This document shows, piece after piece, positions 1-5,880 of a DNA stretch of 64,000 bases. Numbering within the stretch: position 1 is the first letter of the stretch; every line of letters starts with the position of its first letter. This DNA is from Achromobacter pestifer (GTDB lineage Bacteria > Pseudomonadota > Gammaproteobacteria > Burkholderiales > Burkholderiaceae_B). The DNA is taken from positions 4,774,001 through 4,838,000 of the forward strand of contig NZ_CP053985.1 of assembly GCF_013267355.1 (NCBI RefSeq), written 5' to 3'. The position numbers and the translations under genes were made by a program. Under the pieces are notes generated by a model. That model saw only the letters and a list, made by a program, of their open reading frames with translations. It was not told the origin of the DNA and made no database searches.

Positions 1-241
1 CCGGCAGTTTCGGGGCGGTGCCGTCATACAGCCATTGCGCGTTCACGCGCAGCAGCGGGGCAACCTTGATGCAGGTCGCCATATCCATGCCGTTGGAGCC
101 ATTGAACCAATGCGTCGCCGCGCCGGAAGAGGCGCCGGCTGCCTTCCATAGGTCTGTCTTGGTAAGGCGTGGCTCGGCCGCGTCCGCCCGGCGGGCCGCC
201 TCCTCGTTGAACGCCTGTGTGATTCGCTTCTGAAAGGTCAT
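1..241 (-). CDS. Phage CI-type repressor, N-terminal part (runs off the window)
   Basis: Only the first 80 codons are present; the gene continues beyond base 1. The start is the ATG at 241-239 (MTFQKRITQAF). The segment reads as a helix-turn-helix DNA-binding domain: a helix rich in Ala and Arg, then LTKTDLWKAAGASSGAATHW, which matches the turn-helix layout of XRE/CI repressors, ending in QWLYDGTAPKLP, a common linker at the end of such domains. Lambdoid repressors of this kind add a C-terminal S24/LexA-like self-cleavage domain, which is not visible here. The gene is divergent from the early replication genes, and its start codon lies inside an operator-like repeat, so it is probably autoregulated. 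The call is by motif and context. Confidence 0.8.
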   Translation of the reverse strand, partial: MTFQKRITQAFNEEAARRADAAEPRLTKTDLWKAAGASSGAATHWFNGSNGMDMATCIKVAPLLRVNAQWLYDGTAPKLP

Positions 242-303
242 CTTAGGATGCTAAACAAAAACAATCTTAGTTGGCTTGCATTTAATATCTTAGCATTCTA
301 AGA
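241..303. promoter_or_regulatory. Three operator-like repeats between repressor and early genes
   Basis: Three related 16-bp sites occur at 241-256, 265-280 and 288-303. The third is near-palindromic, TCTTAGCATTCTAAGA; the first, TCTTAGGATGCTAAAC, matches it in both arms; the middle one keeps only the left TCTTAG half well. Start-to-start spacing is 24 and 23 bp, about two helical turns, as in lambdoid operator regions. The sites fill the gap between the repressor start and the early operon, so repressor binding would control both divergent promoters. Confidence 0.7.
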
Positions 304-350
304 TTTAAACATGATAGCGAGGTAAGACTGGCGGGGATGCAAAAACACGC

Positions 351-773
351 ATGAACTACTACAGCCACAACATCGGCGACTACGCCCAGGCCACGGCGCA
401 TTTGAGCCTGGTCGAGGATGCCATCTATAGCCGCCTGCTGCGCCGGTATTACGCCGAAGAGCAGCCCATCGTGGACAACCTGCAGCAGGTATTCCGGTGG
501 GTCGGAGCCCGTACCGAGGACGAAAGAGAGGCGGCCGCGCAGGTGCTGTCCGAGTTCTTCGTCCTGCGCGACGGCCATTGGCACAACAAGCGCGCGGACG
601 TCGAGATTGCCGCCTATCAAGGGCTCTTCCCGCCACGAACCCAGGCGCGAGGCAGCTCGTCGACAGGCAGGGCGCAACGCCTGGCTGACTGGACCGAGGA
701 GCTGCGAGAGGTCCTTGCCGAAGACGGCCGGCCGCGCGAACGATTCATGGGGACGATCGATGCAACCCGCTGA
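351..773 (+). CDS. DUF1376-type phage replication protein (YdaU-like)
   Basis: A 140-residue early protein. The opening MNYYSHNIGDYAQATAHLSL followed by EDAIYSRLLRRYY is the hallmark of the DUF1376/YdaU family, found at the start of lambdoid replication modules, often just upstream of a lambda-P or DnaC type helicase loader. The DUF1376 domain fills about residues 1-95. Members often carry a longer C-terminal extension; here the protein stops soon after, with its stop codon inside the next gene. A six-codon reading frame (337-354) overlaps its start as ATGA and may be a tiny leader. It is the first gene after the operators and is probably under CI control. Confidence 0.8.
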   Translation: MNYYSHNIGDYAQATAHLSLVEDAIYSRLLRRYYAEEQPIVDNLQQVFRWVGARTEDEREAAAQVLSEFFVLRDGHWHNKRADVEIAAYQGLFPPRTQARGSSSTGRAQRLADWTEELREVLAEDGRPRERFMGTIDATR

Positions 774-1503
774 CATCCCGCCCGCCACCTTGGGGGCGCT
801 GGTGGTGAATGAAATGCTGTTGATGTACGGAGCCAAGTTCGCGCAGCAATGGCAGGGCCTGACCGCCCGCGAGCTGAAGGATTCATGGAACCAGAAACTG
901 GCGGGCCTGGACGAGGTGCAGGTGCGCCGCGGCCTGGTCGCCTGTCTCACCCAGGAATGGCCCCCGACGTTGCCGCAGTTCATCAAACTGTGTTGTCCGT
1001 GGATGGTTCCCGAAGTGGCGTATCACGAGGCAGTGCGGGGCTTGGCCGCCCGCAGGCGCGGAGAGCTCGGCATCTGGTCGCATCCGGCGGTGTACTGGGC
1101 CGCGGTAGGCGTCAGCACGGTGGATCTGTTGGGCTGCACTTATGGCGCGATCAAGGCGCGCTGGGAGAAGACCCTGAACGAGGAACTGGCGAAGGGCGCG
1201 TGGGCGGATATCCCGCTGCCTCGTGCGGCGTTGCCAGCGCCAGGCCAGACGCTGGCGACGCGGGCCGAGGCCGAGGCGGCGCTCAGAAAAATGGGTGCGC
1301 AGAAGGTGTTGAGGGACCGCGGGCGTCCGCATCGGAGCTGGATTGAGAAGTGGGAGGCGCGCATCGCGCATGGCGATCACCCGAGCAAGGGGATCGCCGA
1401 CATGCTCAGGCGCGCCAAGGGTGACAGCGGCGAGGCGCAAGGCTGTCGCCAGGGCGGCGCCTGCGGGAAGACAGGTAAACAGTGTGAGGTGGCTGATGAG
1501 TAA
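760..1503 (+). CDS. Phage replication protein, lambda P-like
   Basis: A 247-residue protein whose ATG overlaps the end of the preceding gene by 14 bp. It contains a helical block with the pattern LVACLTQEWPPTLPQFIKLC near residues 50-70, typical of the P-type or helicase-loader genes that follow DUF1376 in phages of Burkholderiales, and a basic C-terminus. Lambda P delivers host DnaB helicase to the phage origin; that role is inferred from position and this motif, not from a full domain match. The early order DUF1376, P-like, small regulators matches lambdoid phages. Confidence 0.6.
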   Translation: MQPADIPPATLGALVVNEMLLMYGAKFAQQWQGLTARELKDSWNQKLAGLDEVQVRRGLVACLTQEWPPTLPQFIKLCCPWMVPEVAYHEAVRGLAARRRGELGIWSHPAVYWAAVGVSTVDLLGCTYGAIKARWEKTLNEELAKGAWADIPLPRAALPAPGQTLATRAEAEAALRKMGAQKVLRDRGRPHRSWIEKWEARIAHGDHPSKGIADMLRRAKGDSGEAQGCRQGGACGKTGKQCEVADE

Positions 1504-1852
1504 ATTGACAGGCGATGATCTGCTCTGGAACTGGGTCCGGTGGACCTGGTCCGGCGCTACGGTGGGAAACATGGAGGCGTACCTCTCCGAAGAGGAGGAC
1601 TACCGCCCCATCAACCATCAGCACGCCCTGGAGGTCGAGGCGATGCATGCCGCGCTGCCCTGGCATGAGCGGATGATCATCATCGCCGAATACCCGCAGA
1701 AGAACGTGATGTTCGGCCAACTGGACGGCCGCGCGCGCCGCGCGCAGGCGCTGGACTGGATCGCCGATACGACAGGCGTGGCCCTGAGCGAAACCGAATA
1801 CAAACTGTACCTGGGCCTCTTTCGCAGCCTGGTGGAACGGAGGCTGGCGTGA
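1496..1852 (+). CDS. Small phage early protein, function unknown
   Basis: A 118-residue protein (MSKLTGDDLLWNWVRWTW at the N-terminus). The ATG overlaps the stop of the P-like gene by 8 bp and its own stop forms GTGA with the next start, so translation is coupled. It is acidic in the first half, with a Trp-rich opening and a helical C-terminus. Its position after the replication genes and just before the operon terminator is where lambdoid phages often place a late-gene antiterminator (Q). I see no zinc-binding cysteines of the common Q families, so this role is only a guess from place. Confidence 0.6.
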   Translation: MSKLTGDDLLWNWVRWTWSGATVGNMEAYLSEEEDYRPINHQHALEVEAMHAALPWHERMIIIAEYPQKNVMFGQLDGRARRAQALDWIADTTGVALSETEYKLYLGLFRSLVERRLA

Positions 1853-2109
1853 AGTACGCGCACGAGGTGATGGATCTGATGGCCTGCTATCCCGGCCGCT
1901 CATTCCGTTTGATGGAGCTGGTGCGTCATGTGTCACGCGGCCGGTCTTTGTCTGTTCCTGAAAAGACGCGCCTGCAAAGAGGCATCCAGCGGGCCATGGA
2001 CGCGCTGCAGGATACCGGCAGCGTGCTGATTCAAGAGCCCGAAACCGGCGGGCATGGGCGCACCTATGCATGGCGTGTGACGGTTCCGTCACAAGACCGC
2101 GCCCGATAG
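1849..2109 (+). CDS. Small phage winged-helix-like protein
   Basis: An 86-residue protein beginning at a GTG that overlaps the previous stop codon (GTGA). The predicted order is a helix (AHEVMDLMACYPGRSF), a second helix, a long helix (KTRLQRGIQRAMDALQ) and a beta hairpin ending in TYAWRVTV. This looks like a winged-helix DNA-binding fold. It is the last gene of the early operon, with a strong terminator about 50 bp downstream. A regulatory role is plausible but the family was not recognised. Confidence 0.6.
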   Translation: MKYAHEVMDLMACYPGRSFRLMELVRHVSRGRSLSVPEKTRLQRGIQRAMDALQDTGSVLIQEPETGGHGRTYAWRVTVPSQDRAR

Positions 2110-2160
2110 GTCACGGAATCGGTCACAATGGGTCCGGGGCATTGCGCCCCTAGCAAATGC

Positions 2161-2187
2161 AGCCCCGGCCACGTGCCGGGGCTTTTT
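2161..2187 (+). terminator. Rho-independent terminator of the early phage operon
   Basis: AGCCCCGGC pairs with GCCGGGGCT around a 4-base loop and runs into TTTTT. It lies about 50 bp after the last early gene. Confidence 0.85.
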
Positions 2188-2343
2188 GTTTCTCGGCGTG
2201 TCGCTTCGGCGCCTGCCTTTTTTGGCAGAGACTCAACTCCTTTGGAGTTCAGATAAACACTATTGAAAACCGGTAGGCCGACGACCTCGTCACGTTCTTC
2301 AAGGCAGTGGTCGCCTGAGAGGCCGAGACGCTGCAAGGCCAAG

Positions 2344-2511
2344 GTGAAACGTAAAGTTTTCCAAGGAAATTTACTGGTGGCCCTGTACCCAAGTGGAGAA
2401 CTCAAGAGGGTGGGCTTCGTCCGAGCAGCAGCCGGCGCGCTAGAGCGTGCGTTGAAAGAGTGGGCAGAAGCGACAAAGAGGAGGCCTGTGCCCACAGGGG
2501 CAGGAGCGTGA
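2344..2511 (+). CDS. Possible small basic phage protein
   Basis: A 55-codon frame from a GTG preceded by AAGGCCAAG. The product is VKRKVFQGNLLVALYPSG followed by a hydrophilic helix and a Pro-rich end. The strand-turn-helix look and the KR-rich start resemble small phage proteins, but no family was recognised. The frame stays open upstream to a TTG at 2263, which reads as low-complexity Ser/Arg and is less likely. A hairpin AACTCC-TTT-GGAGTT lies upstream at 2235-2249. Between 2188 and 2343 nothing else is visible. Confidence 0.35.
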   Translation: MKRKVFQGNLLVALYPSGELKRVGFVRAAAGALERALKEWAEATKRRPVPTGAGA

Positions 2512-2665
2512 TAGCAAAGGTGCTGGTTGGCCGTAATGTGTTAAATACAATTAAAAATCGTTATCGTTTTCTTGGGCTGAGGTGGTCGAGCTAATGCTCT
2601 GTGCAGGCTGATTGCCTAGGGCGTAGATCGCCGCAGATGAATTGAACTTACCAGTGGAGGAGTCG
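2512..2665. other. AT-rich gap before the propeller moron
   Basis: About 150 bp with runs such as TTAAATACAATTAAAAATCG near 2540-2560, clearly richer in A+T than the flanking phage genes. It probably holds the moron's own promoter, but no clear -35/-10 pair can be assigned. Confidence 0.4.
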
Positions 2666-3529
2666 ATGGTTGTCACTGAACGGACAACTTTCCGGTCGGT
2701 ATTGCGTGTAGCCGGTGGTATTGCGCTGGCGACATCGCTCGTTTGCGCTACAGGAAACACTTCCGCGTCTGCAGCATCTGACCCGCGTCCTGTCTACGAA
2801 CACGATGTGACCTTTTCGCCACAGAACGGTGGTCGAGATTTGAGGTCGCTAAGCGTGCATCCAAACGGTCAAGATTGGTTGTTCGTGGAGTGCGTGTTGC
2901 AGCAAACCCAAGGCTGCCAAGTCATGCGCTTCAATTTGACGTCGGGAAAGCTGTTTCGCTTTACTCTGCCTGCGGGTCATTCCTATACATACGCTCACTA
3001 TTCGCCGATGGGGACGTACATTCTGATGAGTCGAAGTCCCATTTATGGGACTTCGGACGAAGATGTCCGACGAGCGATCAAGGCGTCTCAGTTGGTAATG
3101 ATGCGAAGCGATGGCACCGATCTTCAGATCGTTCCCACAGAGGCTGGCGCAAATCTCTCGCCGATCATGTCGCCAGATGAATCGCGAATAGCTTTCTGGC
3201 GTAGCGATCGCATTCTTCCGCCTGGAAAGGGCTTGGCGCTCTTGGATCTCAATATCTGGGAGTTCGATCTGAAATCAAGGACCGAAAAGCTGTTTGCAGG
3301 AAAGAAGTTTGAGTTCTTGACAGGAGGCGAACTGATTTACCTGGGCCAGAACGAAATGTTGTTTAACTCATACCAATACGCCCGCCCATCCTATCCAGTT
3401 CGCTTGAGCGACCCACCCGACAACGCCGGTCACAGCGCCGGCTTCGGTCGTGCGATTGGCGGTGAGAATTGCCGCGTCGTCCAATGTCATTTTGACGATC
3501 CTTTGGGCGTGCATTCTGCATCCCCATAA
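2666..3529 (+). CDS. Secreted TolB-like beta-propeller protein, 3' end replaced (probable moron)
   Basis: The start chosen is ATG 2666, with GGAGG 7 bp upstream. Residues 1-37 look like a signal peptide ending at SASAA. The body has recurring PD40/TolB-type strands: VTFSPQNGG, LSVHPNGQDWLF, AHYSPMGTYILMS, LSPIMSPDESRIAFW, LNIWEFDLKSRT. Base composition is less GC-rich than the neighbours, as in moron genes carried by prophages. From about codon 236 (after FNS, base 3370) the frame reads through antisense holin sequence and loses propeller character, so the last 50 or so residues are not native. The gene is truncated at the inversion breakpoint. Whether the shortened product folds is unknown. 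Confidence 0.65.
   Translation: MVVTERTTFRSVLRVAGGIALATSLVCATGNTSASAASDPRPVYEHDVTFSPQNGGRDLRSLSVHPNGQDWLFVECVLQQTQGCQVMRFNLTSGKLFRFTLPAGHSYTYAHYSPMGTYILMSRSPIYGTSDEDVRRAIKASQLVMMRSDGTDLQIVPTEAGANLSPIMSPDESRIAFWRSDRILPPGKGLALLDLNIWEFDLKSRTEKLFAGKKFEFLTGGELIYLGQNEMLFNSYQYARPSYPVRLSDPPDNAGHSAGFGRAIGGENCRVVQCHFDDPLGVHSASP
3371..3490 (-). pseudogene. Phage holin, 5' half, cut off by an inversion
   Basis: Reading down the minus strand from ATG 3490, with AAGGAT upstream, gives MTLDDAAILTANRTTEAGAV followed by a hydrophobic stretch with WIGWAGVLV, then a stop immediately past base 3371. This is the N-terminal half of a small class II/III holin. The missing half lies on the plus strand at 4580-4692. 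Joining the two at the TA shared by both ends (3371-3372 and 4580-4581) keeps frame and gives a 76-residue protein with two hydrophobic segments and a charged tail. As arranged here only a 40-residue peptide is made. Confidence 0.8.
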
Positions 3530-3533
3530 AAAA

Positions 3534-3549
3534 AGCCGCAGATGCGGCT
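3534..3549 (-). terminator. Minus-strand terminator after the tail-fibre chaperone
   Basis: AGCCGCAGATGCGGCT forms a short stem. On the minus strand it is followed by seven T residues. It lies between the chaperone gene and the holin 5' half, so it would separate the tail operon from the lysis operon once the segment is set back in its presumed original direction. Confidence 0.7.
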
Positions 3550-3674
3550 TACATACACGCTTCAACGGCTCTGCAGACAAGTTCACTCGCAGCAACGTTC
3601 AGACTGATGCCAGGCGTCGTCCAACATCGTCCACCGCGTCGGAGCATTCGTCCTGGCGTATCACTCAGGCAATC

Positions 3675-4034
3675 TCAGTTGGCCTTGGGCTTTTCCGGGA
3701 ACACCACATTCATAGGAAATCTGGCCTGCGAGGTGATATCGCGCAGCGCTTGCCGATACGGTACATATGCCGCGCGAATCGATTCGCTGACATCGGGCAT
3801 CTGCGACCAGTCTGATAGCCTCAGAAGCTCATCACGGTCCGCTCTTACGGCTTGGGCCAGATTCTCGACGGTCGGGTCGGGCCGTTTCTCCAAGTAGGGT
3901 CGTCCATCCTCCGCCGTTGCTATGTAGTGCTCAATCACCTGGCCCGTCATCAGCTCGGCCTTGTACTCGGGATCTACCCGATATCCCCCTTCAATGCTTT
4001 CAAACCAACCGCTGTTCTTCCAAACAAATGCCAT
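3675..4034 (-). CDS. Tail-fibre assembly chaperone
   Basis: A 119-residue protein. The C-terminal third, with LSDWSQMPDVSESIRAAY then YRQALRDI and FPMNVVFPEKP, is the signature of phage tail assembly chaperones (TfaE/Phage_tail_APC-like). The N-terminus (MAFVWKNSGWFESIEGG) is the variable part. Such proteins help trimerise the tail fibre encoded just upstream; here the tail-fibre remnant ends 1 bp before this start. The gene is intact but lies inside the inverted segment, opposite to the lysozyme it would normally precede. Confidence 0.8.
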   Translation of the reverse strand: MAFVWKNSGWFESIEGGYRVDPEYKAELMTGQVIEHYIATAEDGRPYLEKRPDPTVENLAQAVRADRDELLRLSDWSQMPDVSESIRAAYVPYRQALRDITSQARFPMNVVFPEKPKAN

Positions 4035-4035
4035 T

Positions 4036-4579
4036 TCAAACTCCTACTGCGATGAAATCGACAGGGACAGGAACTCCGCCGTAGCCGGCTGTCGCGACGA
4101 GGTTGACCTGAACTCCACCCAAAATGCTGCCATCGTTGTCATAGGCCTTGTATTGAATTGCTGTGGCATTGGATCGCTCGCTGAGAACCACTCTGCGCCA
4201 GGTGCTAAACGCCTGATCGAATGCGACCGTAGCTACCGAGCTGCCACCGCTGACCGACGTGATGTATATCGACCCCCATTGCACCTTCAAACCTCCAGGA
4301 AACGTTTGTCTGCCAATCGAGGCCAACGCCTGATTGCCGCCTTTGAAAGCATCTGCAAGCCGCAGCGCAGTGAGCGCGAGCGTGTTGTCGGTCAGGGCCT
4401 GGGCTTGTGCCGCACTCGCAATGCCCGCCGGCATTGAGGCCCAATTGGCGCCCATCGCATCCGGATCGGTACTGTTGTTGTCCACCAGGTTCAACCAGTA
4501 GCCGCTCCCGACCGCCTTTCTCAGTTGAGCGCCCTTCGGGTACCCCCCAATGGCTGCGCCAAATTCGGCGTCGTAGGGA
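4036..4579 (-). pseudogene. Tail-fibre protein, C-terminal remnant
   Basis: About 181 codons of the distal part of a tail fibre. Native sequence begins near YPYDAEFGAAIGGYPKGA, a block widely shared by tail fibres, then GYWLNLVDNNSTDPDA, and ends in beta-rich sequence (GGVQVNLVATAGYGG). The upstream portion, including the baseplate-binding N-terminus, is absent: beyond about 4580 the open frame is antisense to the holin tail. An internal ATG at 4494 could only make a 152-residue piece. It is followed by its chaperone. The loss of the N-terminus is explained by the inversion breakpoint plus an earlier deletion. Confidence 0.75.
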
Positions 4580-4692
4580 TAGCGGCTATCGGGTTGTTGG
4601 CGAATCTGTACTATCAGCGCCGCCGCGACCGTCGGGAACAGGCGGAAAGCGAAGCCCGCATGGCCGCCTTGCGAGAAAGGTGTGGACTATGA
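4580..4692 (+). pseudogene. Phage holin, 3' half
   Basis: The plus-strand frame reads AAIGLLANLYYQRRRDRREQ and ends in a charged tail (RMAALRERCGL) at TGA 4690-4692, overlapping the lysozyme ATG as ATGA. A hydrophobic segment followed by a basic cytoplasmic tail is the normal end of a small holin, and the overlap with lysozyme is the usual coupling. No start codon or N-terminal half precedes it: upstream lies the antisense tail fibre. It is the partner of the half at 3371-3490. Confidence 0.8.
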
Positions 4693-5243
4693 AGCTTGGA
4701 ATGAAGATCGCGGGTGGCGCGGCGACGCTCCTTGCCAGTGGAGCCCTGGCGGTGTTCTCACCCACTCTTCAGCAGTTGCTGGCCCGCTGGGAAGGCGGCT
4801 CGCAAAACGTGGTTTACGCGGACAAGCTGGCCCATGGCTTGCCGACCGTTTGCAAAGGCATCACCAAGCACACTAGCCCCGATCCGGTGGTGGTCGGGGA
4901 CTATTGGTCGCCGGAACGATGCGAGGAGGTTGAGCGAATGGTGGTCCGCAAAGGGCAACTGCAGCTTGCCGACTGCATCCAGGTGAAGATTAGCCAACCG
5001 ATCTTCGACGCGTTGAGCAGCCATGCTCACAACTTCGGCACACCGTCGACGTGTGCCAGTCGAGCCGTCGCGCTGATGAACCAAGGGCGTCTTGCCGCTG
5101 GTTGCGATGCCATCGCCAATGCACCGGACGGATCGCCGGTATGGTCATTCGTCACCGACGATAAGGGCCGAAAGCGGTTTGTCCGGGGTTTGCGCGATCG
5201 GCGCATCGAGGAACGCGAATTATGTCTGTCCGGTATTGGATGA
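4689..5243 (+). CDS. Phage lysozyme (SAR-type endolysin, GH24)
   Basis: A 184-residue muramidase that cleaves the glycan backbone of peptidoglycan. Residues 7-23 (IAGGAATLLASGALAVF) form a weakly hydrophobic, Gly/Ala-rich segment typical of signal-anchor-release endolysins. The likely catalytic Glu35 is in ARWEGG, followed by the family pattern with D45, GLPTVCKGIT and the distal SQPIFDALSSHAHNFG. The ATG overlaps the holin stop and AGAAAGG lies upstream. A SAR endolysin exports itself through Sec and does not strictly need holin holes for export, which matters because the holin here is split. Confidence 0.88.
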   Translation: MKLGMKIAGGAATLLASGALAVFSPTLQQLLARWEGGSQNVVYADKLAHGLPTVCKGITKHTSPDPVVVGDYWSPERCEEVERMVVRKGQLQLADCIQVKISQPIFDALSSHAHNFGTPSTCASRAVALMNQGRLAAGCDAIANAPDGSPVWSFVTDDKGRKRFVRGLRDRRIEERELCLSGIG

Positions 5244-5611
5244 CCGCCGCCACGCTTGGTGTCGTTACGCTTGGCCTGGGCGTCTACTGGTACGGCGCCA
5301 ACCAGTACCGCGCCGGCATCGACCAGGCAAACGCCGACTACGCATTGGCCGAACTCGCCGATTTCAAGCGCCAGACGGTGCGCCTGGGCGGGATATCCGA
5401 AACCCTGGAAGAGGCGCTCATCGCGCTGCGCGACGCCAGCCCCAAGATCATCGAGAGGTACACCCGTGTCGAAGTCCAGAGCCCTCTGCCTGCTGGCTGT
5501 CGCATTGACGCTGAGCGGCTGCGGCACATCAACGAAGCCGGCCGCCTGGCCAATGCTGCCGGCCAACCTGGCCCAGCCGTGCCCGCAGGTGCCCGAGGTG
5601 ACGAGCGATAG
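5222..5611 (+). CDS. Rz-like inner-membrane spanin
   Basis: A 129-residue protein with an N-terminal membrane segment (WMTAATLGVVTLGLGVYWYG) and a short hydrophilic periplasmic part. Together with the nested lipoprotein it would span the periplasm and fuse the two membranes at the last step of lysis. It starts inside the last 22 bp of the lysozyme gene. It is shorter than lambda Rz, and its last 48 codons are also read in another frame as the Rz1-like gene. The assignment rests on gene order, topology and the nested lipoprotein. Confidence 0.75.
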   Translation: MSVRYWMTAATLGVVTLGLGVYWYGANQYRAGIDQANADYALAELADFKRQTVRLGGISETLEEALIALRDASPKIIERYTRVEVQSPLPAGCRIDAERLRHINEAGRLANAAGQPGPAVPAGARGDER

Positions 5612-5711
5612 CTGGGACGATCTTGCGCGCAGCTACATCGCGTTGGCGGCTCTGTATGGGGAATGCGCGGCACGGCAGCGCGCTGTGGCGAAGGCCTGGG
5701 AGGAATCCTGA
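5466..5711 (+). CDS. Rz1-like outer-membrane spanin lipoprotein, nested in Rz
   Basis: An 81-residue frame from GTG 5466, lying +1 to the Rz-like gene and extending 100 bp past it. The N-terminus SRALCLLAVALTLSGCGTS has a clear lipobox (LSG/C). The mature part is Pro-containing and short, as expected for an o-spanin. Starting inside Rz in another frame is the classical lambda Rz/Rz1 layout. A terminator follows about 50 bp downstream. Confidence 0.8.
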   Translation: MSKSRALCLLAVALTLSGCGTSTKPAAWPMLPANLAQPCPQVPEVTSDSWDDLARSYIALAALYGECAARQRAVAKAWEES

Positions 5712-5757
5712 GACGGTCAGCCATGAGACCACGATGCGGCCTGGCCTGCCGCAATGA

Positions 5758-5788
5758 AGAGTCCGCTTCTCGCGGGCTTTTTTTTGTC
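5758..5788 (+). terminator. Terminator after the lysis cassette
   Basis: A short GC stem (GTCCGC / GCGGGC around TTCTC) is followed by eight T residues. Confidence 0.7.
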
Positions 5789-5880
5789 CATTGCAGGAGA
5801 TAGCGATGTAGACCAGACCCAGACACGCGAACAGAGAAGTATCCCTAACCCAGTGGTGGAAAATCTCCCGGAGATAACAC

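Noticed and set aside
2064..2495. 143-codon minus-strand frame after the early phage operon
   Set aside because: It crosses the terminator hairpin, has no ribosome site and its sequence looks random.
3371..4580. Active phase-variable invertible segment with its own invertase
   Set aside because: No serine or tyrosine recombinase gene and no long inverted repeats were found at the breakpoints, only a shared TA. A switch remains possible but is not supported within the window.
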